NCBI RefSeq assembly: GCF_020360975.1 | Contig: NW_025408676.1 | Span: forward strand, 2,976,001 to 3,040,000 | Source: Hirsutella rhossiliensis | Lineage: Eukaryota; Ascomycota; Sordariomycetes; Hypocreales; Ophiocordycipitaceae | DNA: 64,000 nt | Direction of reading: 5' to 3' | Shown: piece by piece, positions 1-12,176 of the stretch | How positions within the stretch are numbered: position 1 is the first letter of the stretch | Layout of the letters: each line of letters opens with the position of its first letter | Translations under genes and position numbers: made by a program | Notes under the pieces: generated by a model | Seen by the model: the letters and a program-made list of their open reading frames with translations, nothing else | What the model was told of the DNA's origin: nothing | Databases searched by the model: none

Positions 1-3000
1 ATCATTATAAAGTATAAGATATTCTTATAATCTATATAGACCTTAACTTTATACTTACTTCTAAGAAGGTAGTATCGAAATTCCTTAAAAGCTTAAATAA
101 TTACGAGGAATTCTTTATTATAGATAAGGTAATTAAGTTCTACGCTATATAGCTTTTTTAAGTAGAATATAATTAGTCGTAGTCTTCTTTTATCGTCCTT
201 CTATTTAATTTATACTCTTAAAGTAAAGTCTAATATATTAGTTTTAAGTTTAATTTATCGTTCTAGGTTAAAGGTAGTTAAGACTAGTTCTTATATAATT
301 ATAGTCTTAATATATTTAAAAGCTTCGTTAGCTTTATCGTCCTATATAAATCCTTTTTCCTTCTTTATTAAGTTATATAGTAGTACTATAATCTTTCTAA
401 AATCTTTAATAAATCGTTAGTAGTAATTTATAAATCCTAGGAAACTTTATACGTTCTTAACGTTCTTTAGCGTTAGCTATTCTTTAACTAAGTTAATCTT
501 ATCTTATTATATTTATATCTCTCTTAGTAAGATCGTATATCTAAGGAAGTCTACTTCCTATATATAGAACTTACTTTTCTTTAGTTTAACTAGTAACTTT
601 ATATTTTAAAGTACGCGGAGTACCTTATAGACGTATTCCTTATATTCTTCTAGGGTATCTAAGAAGATTAGGATATTATCTAGGTATACTACTATAAATA
701 TATCTAAGTATTCGCGTAAGATATTATTAATTATCCGTTAGAAGGTAGCTAGTATATTTATAAGTCTAAATAGTATTACTAGATATTTAAATAGTCCGAA
801 TTTCGTTTTAAAGGCTATTATTTATTTATATCCTTTTTTTATATATATTAAGTTATAGGCGACTTTAAGGTTAAGGGCTATAAACTATTTTTTACTATAT
901 AGTCGATCTTATAGTTCTAATATAAGCGGTAATAGTATTCGGTCTTTTATTATAATATCGTTTAAGCGTCTATAGTTAATAACTAGTTATAGCTTACTAT
1001 TTTTCTTTGAAATAAATATAACTAGGTAGCTTACTTTAGATATTAATATTTATATATATCCTTTTCGTAGATTCTCGTTAAGGTAGTCGCGTAGCGTTTA
1101 TAATTATTTTTCGTTTAGGTTATAAATCTTATAGAATATTAGCGTTATTCTATCCTTAAGATAAATTTCGTAGTCTTATTAGCTATATTTAGGTAACCCT
1201 ATCTTAAGTTCTTCCTTAAAGAGTTTATTATATTTCCGGTATTCCTATAAGATATTCTTTATTTTATCTTATAGGCTTTATTCTTTCTTTTAAGAGCTAG
1301 TTTCTCTTAACTTAAGCTCTTTATTAATTTATTTAAGGTCTTTCCTTAGAGTAGTAATAACTCTTTAGATCTTTATATTATATCCTTTATTCTATTTATA
1401 TTAGATACTAGGTTATATAGCTATATTAGTTAGTATATAGGTCTTATTAGTTAATTTTATTATATCCGCTAGTTCGGTTACTATTTTCGTTTATATCGCT
1501 AAAGCCTATAATAATTTACTTAAACGGTTATCCCTTTTATCTTATTTAGTAGCTAAATTATCGTAAAATTTTACTTTCTTTTAAATCTACTAGTCCTAGA
1601 AACTTATATCTTTATCCTAATATAGCTAGCTAGTTTTCTAGTTAATTAATAGGTTGCTCTCCTATAGCTATAAAAGTCTTAATATAAGGTTATATTCTCT
1701 AATATCTATAATATTAAAGTTAACTTATTTATTATAGCCTTAAATATTAATATTAAGGTAATTAATCTCTATATTAATAATTCTATTATTATAGTTAAAG
1801 GCCTCTCCTTTAATATTCGTAAGTTTATATAGATCTTTCTTATATCTCTGTATAAGTTAATAACGATTAATAACTCTAGGTAAAACGTAATTACTTATTA
1901 TACTATAGTCTAAAAGTATACGCGCGTAATATCCCGCGATTTAGATATTTAATACTATTTAGTTACTATAGCTTACCGTTATTATATATAGGGTCCTTAG
2001 ATCTTATCGTATCGTGCTAGTTTATAGCCCTTTTATAGATAGCGTACCTTATTTTTTACTTAGTCCTTATTTATTTTATTTAGGTATTCTTCTTCGATTT
2101 ATTATTAATATTATTTCTTAATATTTTTATTGCATAGTATTATATTAGGGCTTAAGAGACTAATTTCTTATAGCTAATTAAAGATTTCTTATTTCTTAAC
2201 GCTATATCGTTTATATTATACTACTTTATAGTTAATTACGTACTATACTTTATAATTTTATTTATTTTCGTACTAAAGGTTAAGTTTTCGTTTAGCGTCT
2301 TTCTATTTTTTATATAGCGTTTTTATATCGATTTTTCCTTAGTTAAATATAGCTTATAGCCTTTATATATATTACTAGTAATCTTTTAGTATACCGTTAT
2401 ATCGTTTATACTATACTTATACTTTTTTATATTTATAAACTCTATAGTTTAGGTATATATATTCGTTATAATCTTCTTTATTATATTTAACTTATTATAT
2501 AAGTCTTTAAAAGATTAAGGGTTTAAATACCTTAAAGTAAGTAGTATTATACTATTCCTTTATTTTAGCGTATTTATAGATTTTATATATCTCTAAAAGA
2601 TATCTTATTAATAAACTATAATTATCGCGGTATTTAAGTAGTATACTATAATCGGGTTCTAATAATATAACTTAGTCGTTTAAGTAGCGTTAATCGATTT
2701 TCTAGTAGTTTAGTTCTATACTTAGGTAGGGTTTCGAAAGTACTTATCCTTTAAACCTAATTAAGAAGGCGTTATATTATACCTTTATTTAAAAGTATAT
2801 TATATAATCTAAGTAAACGTATAATATCTATAAAATATACTTATAGTACTTATAAGTAAGTAGTATTTATAGATCGTTTTTAAATTCTCCTTATAGTTAC
2901 TATTCTTATTATAAAGCTATAAAGGTATCGACTATAGTAATAGCTATAGCGTAGTCTCCTCTATATAGTACTAGTTAATATCGAATTAATATAGCTTATT

Positions 3001-5051
3001 AGTTTTCTATAAGAATTTAAGGTATTTATTAAGTTCTAATTTTAAGTATTTCTTTAAATTCTTTAAAGTATAGAGCGTATTCTTTAATTATAGTATTTTC
3101 CCTTAGTAGCGAGGGTAGTAATATAGGTTCGTTCTTATCTTCTATTTCTTTAGGTATTTCTTATTCTTTAGAGCTTATATCGTCGATACTTCGTTATTCC
3201 TCTTTAAGTTATTATCTAAGTTTTATAAGTATAAGGGCTATATCTATATCTTCTTTATTATATTATTTATAGACTACCTATTATTATTATCGATTTTTAT
3301 TTTATATATCTTCCTAAAATCGTTTACTATTCTTCTTAATTTAATCTTAAGAGACTCCTTTAAGATAAGGGTATTTTAGTTCTACGAATTTAACTTATTT
3401 CTATATTTTAAGATCCTTTTATTATATTATTATAAGGGTTTTTTTAGTAGCTTTAAGAACTATTTAGTACCGTTCTTATTACTTAAGTATACTATATATT
3501 CGTCGTTATAGTATATAGTCTAACTAAGGAGTTTATACTTTAGTTCCTATCTATTAATAGCGTTTAAGTATTTCTTACCTTTTAAGGCTAGTACCTAGTA
3601 GGTTTTCTTCTCCTTATAAGGTTATCTATATTCTTTAAAGTAATATCTAGGTTTCCTATAGTTAAAATACTTTCCTTTACTTTTCTATATTATATCTAGA
3701 TCTATCTTACCTAGGTTAGTTATATAGGTATAGGTAATAGGAGTTTCGCGCTTCTTTTTATAGTTAGCGCGTTAGTTAAAGTTATTCTTATAGGAAGGGT
3801 TCTAGTTCCCTCTTCCTTATTTCTTTTCTTAGCGTCGCGTATACTATCTATTATCGATTTATACTACTATAGCGATATAGTTTAAGAGGCTATTAAGTCG
3901 ATCTTCCTTATAGAGTTTATCCTTAACTTCTTCCTTAAGTCTATCGTAGAATCGCGATATAAGGGGTTCGTTATCCTATTTAAGTTTTAAGGTAACTTAA
4001 TAGAATTTAATAGTATAGTCCGATACTAAGGTCCTTTATTAAAGTTCTTAAAGTTTCTATTTAGCTTCTCGTTCTTTATTAGTTATTTTAAATACCTTAG
4101 TAATAGCTTCTTTAAATCCTTAGAAACTAGTAAAGACTTTATTTATTTCGCTATTTTATTATATTAGTTAGTTATTAAGATAGTCCCTTATAATAGGTCT
4201 AAACTAAGCGAGTACTATTTTAGATAAATAATTTCCTATATAAAGTACCTTTTCGACTAAGTTTAAAAGTTTCGTTAAGTAAAACTAATAGTAGGCCTTA
4301 AGTTAAGTAAGAAAGTTTTAAAGGGTACTATAAGTACCGTCGAATAGTCCTAGCTATTTTAGTTTAACTACTTCTCTAAGGTCCTTAACTTATCTATTAC
4401 CTCCTCCGTTCTTAAGTAACTATACCTCTTATCGAAGGGTAATAATCTCGCGTATTATATCCTAAGGTAATATAGTAGCTCTAGAGTTAGTTAATCTAGC
4501 TTACTATATAGGTATATTAATAGTTACGATATTGCTTAAAGTAACGCGGTATTATACTAAATAAGAGCTTTTAATATATAATAACTAGTATTATTCTTAA
4601 GGGATAAACCTATCGAGGGGTTTATATTAGTAGATATAATAGGGCGTAGTCTAAGTAATAATAAGTATATTACGTTAGTAATAAGTTAAAGGTTATAGAC
4701 TATAGACTATAACTAAGTAATTAGAATTAAAGATAGAATCGTAATAAAGATCTATAATATATTAAAAGCTAAAGAGCTATTTATCTAAAGGAGTAAAAGT
4801 AGGTAGCTATATATACCTATAGAGACTATCCTTAGATTACGGTCCTAGCTATAATCCCCTTTATAGCTTACTATAGCTTACTTATAAGCTATGCTCCTAA
4901 GTAGTAATCTATCTATATAAGGCTTACTTAGCTTATATATACTTTAGGTAAGCTAAGCCTAAGTAACTTCTCGTCCTAACTATTATTCCGAGCCGCCTTA
5001 TTATATAAATATAGCTAGCTCTCTTATAGCCCGCTAACTATAGTCGTAATA
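1..5051 (-). mobile_element. Ty3/Gypsy element A, copy 1 (left end outside window), RIP-inactivated
   Basis: Position 1 aligns with 33,155 of the complete copy A2, and the two stay colinear to about 4,857/38,003 with differences that are nearly all C/T or G/A. The frame is on the minus strand. The reverse transcriptase active-site motif is read at 664-696 as YLDN, where the second Asp of YLDD has become Asn by G-to-A change. A CX2CX4HX4C Gag zinc knuckle is recognisable at 3,628-3,669 with its Cys codons turned into Tyr codons. Integrase and the 3' end lie outside the window. The element is not functional. Confidence 0.9.
4577..5051 (-). repeat. 5' LTR of Gypsy A copy 1, with divergent second half
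   Basis: Bases 4,577-4,857 match the first 280 bases of the 450-bp LTR of copy A2 (start at 37,725). After about 4,858 the similarity stops, but the segment still ends near 5,051 in TAGTCGTAATA, like the terminal bases of the A2 LTR. Either this copy is a subfamily with a replaced R/U5 part, or the LTR is truncated and joined to other sequence. The left target duplication is outside the window, so this cannot be settled here. Confidence 0.6.
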
Positions 5052-5937
5052 GTTTAAATATACCCTTAATAAAGGCGAGGATTATAAGTTCCGTATAAAG
5101 TAATTAGGACTACTCGAGAGTATTCTTACCGCCCCGAACTAAGCTAAGAAAAGAAGTATCTATATAGATAAGCGATTTCTATAGGGATATAGGTTACTAG
5201 CCGACGTCTATAATAAAGGGTATAGAAGATAATTTAATTATACTAACCTAGCGTGCTCTCGAGAAAGTAAGAGAAAAGAGAGCGACTACGCGCTTTAATC
5301 TTAATAATATTAAGAGCTTTTAACGGAACCTATAACTAAAAGGTAATTTCTACGTAAATTAAAAACCCTTAGTAACCGATATTATTTCTATTATAGACCT
5401 AGGTCTCGAAGTAACTATAGATCTATAGAAGAAGACGGTTAGAACGAGCTAAGCGAGATTAAATAAGTTAGATAGTCGTTACTTAAAAGTACTCTATATA
5501 AAAAGGAAAGACCTTAGTGCGATAATTCTAAGTAAGAAGAGTAGTAATAATAAGGGAAGGTCGTAGAAGAGTAGTTAAAGAGAGGTTAATAATATCTAGT
5601 AGCTCTTTAGTTTTAAGTTTAGCGGTCTTACGAGATATAATAAGAAAGAAGAGGTAGTTATAAAAGGAGAAGATAAGAGGTAGCGGTCTAGAGAAATAAA
5701 GAAGATAAAGGAAAGGAGAGGAAGAAAAGGAATAGAAAGAGTGAAAAAGAGAAGAAAAGGGCGGAGATTAAATAGCTTATTAATCGATAACCGGTAAAAG
5801 AAGCTATTTAAGTATAACCCCTAAATATGCTTAAGACCTTACTACTATAAAGGCTAGCTAAAGTAACTAATAACCGCGCGCTTTAACGACTATTTATTCC
5901 TCTTATTATACCCTCCTTCTTCCTTCCTTCTTCTTCC

Positions 5938-5971
<34 letters not shown>

Positions 5972-6120
5972 TCTATATACTTCCCTACTTATAACGATCC
6001 CCTTTACTAATATAACTCTTATATATATATATAATACCCTCTTAGCCTCTTAGCGTTATAACTTAGAACTACTTACCCTAACTATCTAATCTTATCTTCT
6101 CCCTCTCTTTCGCTTACTTT
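5052..6120. other. Stretch without assignable gene; purine-rich then pyrimidine-rich
   Basis: Roughly 5,540-5,770 is strongly purine-rich on the plus strand and in one frame would encode a Lys/Arg/Glu-rich tail, but stops are frequent and no family is recognised. It is followed by a CT-rich tract (about 5,911-5,940) and a TA microsatellite. CA and TG are depleted as in the flanks, so this is probably further decayed transposon sequence. Confidence 0.4.
5941..5970. repeat. (TA)15 microsatellite
   Basis: Thirty bases of uninterrupted TA dinucleotide directly after a CT-rich tract. Confidence 0.95.
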
Positions 6121-8580
6121 ACCATTTCCTAAGATATAGCGGCGAACCTAAATAGCATCCTAGGACTAGCTATAGACCTCCCTAAGAATACCGCTATCTT
6201 CTTTAGCGTACTACTATTTAAGAGTAGGAGCTCTATTTTGCCTACTTACTATAGCGAAGTTAAAGTAAAAAGCGGCGAAGGGCGCTTCTATACTAAAGAT
6301 AAGGAAAAGTTCGTAGACTAAGACTAACGAGATATTTATAGGTAAAAGCAACCTCCCTAGTACGTCTATAGAGATCGTTAGTACCTAATACTAACGGGCC
6401 CTATTAGACGGCGGGATATTACCCTTAAAGACGCTCGGATAATATATAAAGGCGTTAAAAAGATAAATAGATTTACTAAGAATAAGGCCCGCTAGGAAGA
6501 GTATATCGTTAATATATATAACTTTCTTTATAGAGCTATCGATAAACGATAGGCTATAAGCTTCGGCCTTAGCGCGATAATTAAGATCTTAATACGAGGT
6601 ATCGAGAACGTAGTATACCCCTTACCTTACCTACTATTAGTTTATACTAACTATTAAGGGGAACCTATTAAAGATATAGAAGATAGATATATAAAGTACT
6701 ATAAATGCTTAAATAATAAGGAGCATTTAATTAAGTTTACCGCTCCTACCTTTAACCTTAGTCGCTTTACGTATAAATAAAGGTATACGACTAGAGTTAT
6801 TAACTTTTTAGTAGGACTAGATAAAGGGGGACTTTATTAAGGAGCGTTCCTCTAGGACTATAGGGAAGGAAACTTAGTCGTTTTTAATGCTTAGAAAGAA
6901 GGACGGCATACTAAACTCTATACGTTCCTATAAGTATAGTAGTAGTTTCTTTATATCCTCTAAGTTCCTTATAACTTTACCTATACGCTAGTCCCTTATA
7001 CCGCTTAGTAGGAAGAGTAGGAATACGGCTACTTAGCCTTAATAATAATCTAATACTAAGTTAAAGGTATAGTTAGGCTATACTTTAAGATAATTAAGTA
7101 GCGATACCTAAAGGTTAAAGTAATTTTAGAGTAAAGGTATAGGGCAATATAAGAAGCCCCGTAGATAGATAAAATCTTATACCGAGACTAGTATTTCTTT
7201 AAGCTAGACGAGAGGATAAGTATAAAAGGCTATATCGATAGGCTAATATACGGAATCTAAGCTATCGCGGCGAACGAGCTTAATTATATATAAGCGATAT
7301 TATAGGGCGGTAGAGTTTCCTAGTAGTTTAATAGCGGGGTTAAACGACTATAAAGGATACTATCTAATTAAGGTCTAACGACCTTTAGCGGAGTCTCTCT
7401 TATAAGGATTCCTAGGAGCAAGCGGATTTACTAATATAACTATATTATCTTAGGAGACTAAGAAGAATAAGACCTCTAAGAAGTCCTAAAGGTAGTTAAC
7501 CTCTTAGATAGGCCTATTAGATAGAGACTACTACTTTAAAGAGATATAGAACTAGCTTATATAGTAAGGAAAGCGAGAAAGGAGCTATTTACGCTAGCTG
7601 CCCTTACGGAGTAACCTAACCCAATCGCTTAAGCTATACGCGGTTTCTTTACGAAACTCCTCCTTAAAAAGACCTTTAACTATCTAATTACGCCGACGGG
7701 AATTAAGAATAGACCTAGTCCTTCGTTACCTTAAGCGTTAACTAAATCGAGCTCCTTATTTAAACTAAGTAGCCTTTCCCTAAGTAACCTTAAGATAGGA
7801 TCCCTACCCTAGAGCCTATAAAGGAGAGAGCTAAGCGCCCCTACTAGTCCCTTTATTTATATAGAAACGATGCCTTTATTCTCCCCCTTTAATATATAGC
7901 TAATTAAGCCTACTCCTCGCTTACTACTAACGACTCCTTTAAACGTATAGAGGAGCGAAAGACTTATAACTATACCCCCGCTAATAACCTAATAAGGAGC
8001 TAGTAAGAAAGAAAGGTAGATAGCCCGACTACTAACTTACCCTAGGACTCTAAAATTACTAGGCGCTTAGTTAATTACCTTAAGGCTAAAGACTCTAGTA
8101 ACGCTTATAGTACGCCCTATTACTCCTTAGAAACGAAGTATAGTAATAGCCTCTCTAGCTATAATCCCTATAAGGTTTATACTAGGTTTTAAGCCCTCCT
8201 AGGTTAAAGGAGTTAAAAACCTAGGAATATATTAAAACTACTACTAGGATATTAACGACTATAATTCTATTTATTTATATAGGACTATTAGTAATACGAT
8301 AATAATTAGCCTATAAGACTCTATAGCTTATTTAATCTAGCTATACCTAAAGCTATAGACTAGTAAAGACGCTAACTACTTCGTTTCCTTAATACCTCTA
8401 AGAATAATAAGCGCGAATACTTAGGAGCGTATATAGGGGGTAGTAGATAATTATCTAAAAAAGGAAGTATATAAGCAAAAATAAGAAAGAGCTAAATAAG
8501 TAGCTCGTAGGTAAAGGGAGGAATAAAAGATATAAAGGAAAAAGTATTATAGTAAAGGAGAAAAGTTCTATTAACGGTTT
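6121..8580 (+). pseudogene. Unidentified decayed long frame, RIP-mutated
   Basis: One plus-strand frame starting near 6,121 can be followed for about 820 codons. In the sample 6,241-6,690 it holds 8 stops, against 13 and more than 20 in the other two frames, and all are TAA/TAG as expected from CAR and TGG codons. The tail (about 8,450-8,580) would be rich in Lys, Arg and Glu. I do not recognise the protein. I looked for a retroelement polymerase motif and for a tyrosine-recombinase (DUF3435-like) signature and found neither. Whole-frame stop density (roughly 9%) is not far from chance in such AT-rich sequence, so the coding call is tentative. Confidence 0.3.
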
Positions 8581-9056
8581 ATTTACTTACTTATATACTT
8601 AAGAAGAGAACCTTACCCGTTATTATTACGCCCTTTCTATTAGTATCCTAGGTCGGAAAGTCGCTAGGGAGGAGTTTAATAGGTAAGATCGTACCCCTAT
8701 AGATATTAGCCTATTAGGGGGGGGGGGATAAGACCCTTAGCACTCCCGTTTTAACTTACTTCTAAGTATACTTAAAGGCGTTATAAAGACCTTAATTATC
8801 TAATTATATATCTTCCTTAATTATAGTTAATTTAAATTTTTATTTTTCCCCTTTAAAGTAAAGGCCGCTAGTTACGCGACTCTAATAAAGATAAAGAGGT
8901 ATAAAGTAAAGAAATCTCTAAGACTTATATCTATAACCTAAGGCCCTTAAAGCTATATATAGGACCGATAATTAGATAATTATATAGTTAATTACTCTAC
9001 TAATCCTTAGCTATATACTACGCGTGCTTTAAGTATATATCCTTATCCCTATTAAA
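8581..9056. other. No gene seen; possible 3' flank or LTR of element D
   Basis: The segment is AT-rich and RIP-depleted and contains a run of 11 G (8,717-8,727). By position it could hold the left (3') LTR of element D, but I found no matching partner at the right end of D, so no LTR is called. Confidence 0.3.
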
Positions 9057-9964
9057 ATATCTACCTCCCCCTCCCCTGCTTCCTCCTTCTCGGAGTATAT
9101 AGAGTCGTTTATCGACGCCGTGCTAGGCACGGCTAACGACGGCTCCGCCGCTGCCGCTGCTCCTACCCGCGCCCCCGCGACCGCGCCTACCGCCGCCGCC
9201 TCTACCTCTACTACGCTAGCCACCCTTACGTCGCCCTTCTATATAATAACGCCGTCCCCGCCGCCGGCTATAACGCCCGGCCCCTCTACCCCCGCCTCCG
9301 CCTCTACTACCCCGTAAGTCCGCTACCTAGCGAGCGTAGTAGCTATTTTCCGCTAACTTCTTAAAGTATAAACGCTAAGTATAGGCCGGAGCCGCCCGCG
9401 CGGCCCCCTATATATAGTACGCGTTATAGGAGCTCTTCTACGCCGACTAAGTTAGGCGCCGCCGTAGCGGTAGTTATTACTAATACGCGCGTGCCGGCCG
9501 CGCCTACGAGGCGGCGCCTCCTATCCTACTCGCTGCGGCGTCGGCTTAGAAGGCCGGCGCGTATAGGCAGGCACGGGGGGCTACTAAGAAGCGCCTTACC
9601 GCCGCCGCCGCCGCCTACTATAATCTCCGCGCCCTTAAGTGCTAGGGCCTCGTCCCTAAGTAAGTTCCTCTCCTTTAGCTTTTCTACTTCCGCTACTAAC
9701 TCTCCCGGTACTAGGAATACTACCTCCGTCGCCCTATCTGCGGTCCCCTTAGCCGTGCCCGCCGCCGCCCCCGCCGCTACTACTAGCTAGGCCCCCCTCG
9801 TTCCCGGAGCCCCTAGAGCCGCCGCTACCGCTAACTAGCTCGCGGGCCTAGAGGGCCGCCTAAGCGCCTTAGAGAGCGCTGCCGCCGCTAATAAGGTAGA
9901 GGAAGATAATAAGGATAAGGATAAGGATAACGATAAGGACGAGGAGTAGGTCTAGGTAGTTTAA
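9057..9964 (+). pseudogene. Spliced antisense accessory gene of Gypsy element D, RIP-mutated
   Basis: This GC-rich island is coding on the plus strand, opposite to the gag-pol of D. The presumed start at 9,057 reads ATA, consistent with a RIP-changed ATG. Exon 1 encodes a Ser/Ala/Pro/Thr-rich region. A donor GTAAGT stands at 9,314, a CGCTAAC branch-like site near 9,350, and AAG acceptors at about 9,365-9,380. Exon 2 continues in another frame (Arg/Pro-rich, polyproline near 9,600) into a Leu/Ala heptad stretch and an acidic Asp/Lys tail, ending at TAA 9,962-9,964. Only about four in-frame TAG codons interrupt nearly 290 codons, far fewer than chance. The end faces the inferred pol stop of D (about 10,078-10,080). 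Function is unknown. Confidence 0.65.
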
Positions 9965-10085
9965 AGGCTCCGCCTTAAAATAAACGCTATTTTTATCTCC
10001 GCTTATATTATTATACTTATATTATTATAACTACCTACTTTACTTTACTTACTTTATAGTCTTAGCCTAGGCTACTATTAATAGT
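9965..10085 (-). pseudogene. 3' end of element D pol, left of the C insertion
   Basis: If the C insertion is removed, the minus-strand chromodomain frame ending at 41,650 continues into this segment and reaches a stop at about 10,078-10,080. The segment therefore probably joins the right-hand part of D to its antisense gene. It is short and inferred only from frame continuity. Confidence 0.5.
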
Positions 10086-10090
10086 CTATT

Positions 10091-10796
10091 TATTATATAC
10101 TAGTCCCTTAGTATAGGGCTAGTATATTAACCTTACTATCTACCTAGATCTAGTATAGGTCTAATAAGTAATTAAATAGACTAGCTACTATATATAATTA
10201 AACGTATTATATAAACTAGCTACTATATATTATTACGCGCGTTAAATATAGACTAGCTACCGGTCTTATAAGTTAAAGTAAGAGTAGTAATAACTATCTA
10301 TATTCTTCTTTACCTACCTAAGATCTAGTAGGTTCTTTATCTTCTATATATACTATAGCGAGCGTAAGACCTTACTTAGGGTTTTAACTAAGTAATATCT
10401 TAACCTTATAATTATATAATAGTAGTATAGCGTCTTAGCGGCATTTCCTAGTATTTTCCTTAGGTAGGTATAGGTATTTCTCTATAATTTCCCTACTATA
10501 TTCTTATAGTAACTTCTTAGGGAAATATTAATATAATCCCTAAGGAGCTATTATTACTTAGGAAATCGTAGTATATTCCTTATATAATATATCCCTAAGG
10601 GAAATCTCTATAAAACGTCTATATAATTCGCTTAGTTATTATTTCTAGGATTTCCGGGTAATTTCCTAGAGTTTACCCGGTAGCTTCTAGGTTCCTTCTT
10701 CCGCGGGGAGCCTTAGGGAGTTAGGGGTAACTTCCCTAAGGAAGGCCGATATCGTTATAGGTACCTAGATTATCGACCGTAGGGTATCTTATAATA
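10091..10796 (-). repeat. 3' LTR of element C
   Basis: It matches 40,944-41,649 in the same orientation with mainly C/T and G/A differences. It begins TATTATATAC and ends ATAATA, consistent with TG...CA termini after RIP. Several GGGAAAT/CCTAAG-type short motifs recur inside. Confidence 0.85.
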
Positions 10797-11172
10797 AATA
10801 CCTAGGGCGAAAGAATTAACTAACGTCCCTATTAGTCTCCTATAGTATTTAAGTAGGAGTCGCGCTAATAGGGAATTATAGTAAAGTTATATAGATTTCT
10901 AAGGTTAGTATAGGGAATAACTTATATCTTATCTAGGACGTAACCTAGTACGACTAATACTAGGGGCGTAAGGCGGCTAATCTAAGAGTAAAATACTACT
11001 AAAACCGGGGGCACTAGGTAGCTAAGCCGGGGTAATAAATAAGTAGGGCCGGGGGTATAGTATGGCTAAGCTAGGGAAAACTAATTATAACTAAGGGCGC
11101 TCTATAGCTAAGCTAGTAGAAAAAATAAATAGGACTAGGGATATAACGAGGCTAAACTAATAACCGACTATC
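10797..11172 (-). other. 3' untranslated region of element C
   Basis: Between the stop of the extra sense frame (11,173-11,175) and the 3' LTR there is no frame worth calling. It contains the roughly 43-bp tandem array listed separately. Confidence 0.5.
11021..11165. repeat. Degenerate tandem repeat of about 43 bp, about 3.3 copies
   Basis: The motif GCTAAG or GCTAAA recurs at 11,021, 11,065, 11,107 and 11,151, that is every 42-44 bases. Each is followed by a related AATAAATA...GGG segment. The differences between units are mostly RIP-type. It lies in the 3' non-coding part of element C, just inside the LTR. Confidence 0.65.
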
Positions 11173-11538
11173 TTACGCCGCGGGGGTAAGGGTAGGGCGG
11201 GTAATCTCCTCTTTAGCTTCCTCCTCTTTTAGATCCTTAGGGCCTACCGGCACGTCGTCTAGGGCATCTTATATATTAGAGGCTCTATAGATAGGTACGC
11301 CGTAAGCGTTATTTAGGGCTGGTTCTACTAAGAGTATTATAGCTAGTCCGTCGTGAGAGGCTAGAACCTAGTTATAGATTACTACTACTAGTGCCTATAT
11401 AGTCGGGCCTAGGTTCTAGAACCTACCTAGGTATATATCGGTAAACTTTTAGTCTAATAAGTTAAAATAGGCTATTACGTTAGCCGTATAAAGGCGGGCT
11501 GCTACTAGCGTATAAAGGGAGCTAACGCGGGCCGCTCT
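11173..11538 (-). pseudogene. Extra sense gene of element C, 3' part
   Basis: This is the C-terminal 120 or so codons of the frame whose first part is at 19,352-20,880. It continues in the same frame across the B insertion when one copy of the GCTCT duplication is removed, and ends at TAA 11,173-11,175 after a Glu/Lys-rich segment and a Pro/Thr-rich tail. It carries only a few in-frame TAG/TAA codons. The product is not recognised. Confidence 0.65.
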
Positions 11539-11795
11539 TATAAGGGAATATATATTATAGTATAATTAGTTAGGTAGTAGAGATAGCTAGAGGTACTACG
11601 CTATATATATTATATTCTCCTTATTATAAGACTAAAGCTTATAGGAAGAGGGATTTTTCCTCTTTAGTTAAAGTAGCGAGAGGTCTATAATATATAAGCG
11701 GGGTAAGCACGATTCCCTACTAATACCCTACTAATATATTAGTACTATATACCTAAGTACTTTATTAGCCTATACCTCTTAATAGCGCTCTTATA
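11539..11795 (-). repeat. 3' LTR of Gypsy B
   Basis: A 257-bp direct repeat of 19,090-19,346. It ends at the target duplication GCTCT on its left side. Confidence 0.9.
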
Positions 11796-12176
11796 ATTAT
11801 CTCCCCTCCTATATAAACGTCTTAGCTATATCTTTAATATATATTGCTTTTACTATACTATATATATTTAGTTAAGAAGAGAGGTAGTTTTAGTTATATA
11901 TCGCGCGTATACGCCTATATAAGTATACGTTAGTCTACGCTTTATAATATTAATAGTTATTATACTAGCGGTAGCCGCCGAGTAACTATTATAGTATCGC
12001 CTACGTATTAGCCGCGTAACTATAATATAAAGAGCGTGCGTATATATCTCTTACTTCTTTTATTTTCTTTTTTTCTTTAACTCTTCCGCTTACGATTACT
12101 ATAGAGTTTTACGCCCTTTTTTATTAATCCCTTATACCTTTTTATATTACTTTTTATTAACAATTTATTAATAATA

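Noticed and set aside
6121..8580. Possible Starship captain (DUF3435 tyrosine recombinase)
   Set aside because: A large decayed frame next to transposons invited the idea, but the R...H-x-x-R...Y arrangement could not be found and the sequence does not resemble that family as I know it.
8581..9056. 3' LTR of element D
   Set aside because: No repeat of this segment could be found at the right end of D (45,640-47,967); scattered AT-rich similarity is not evidence.
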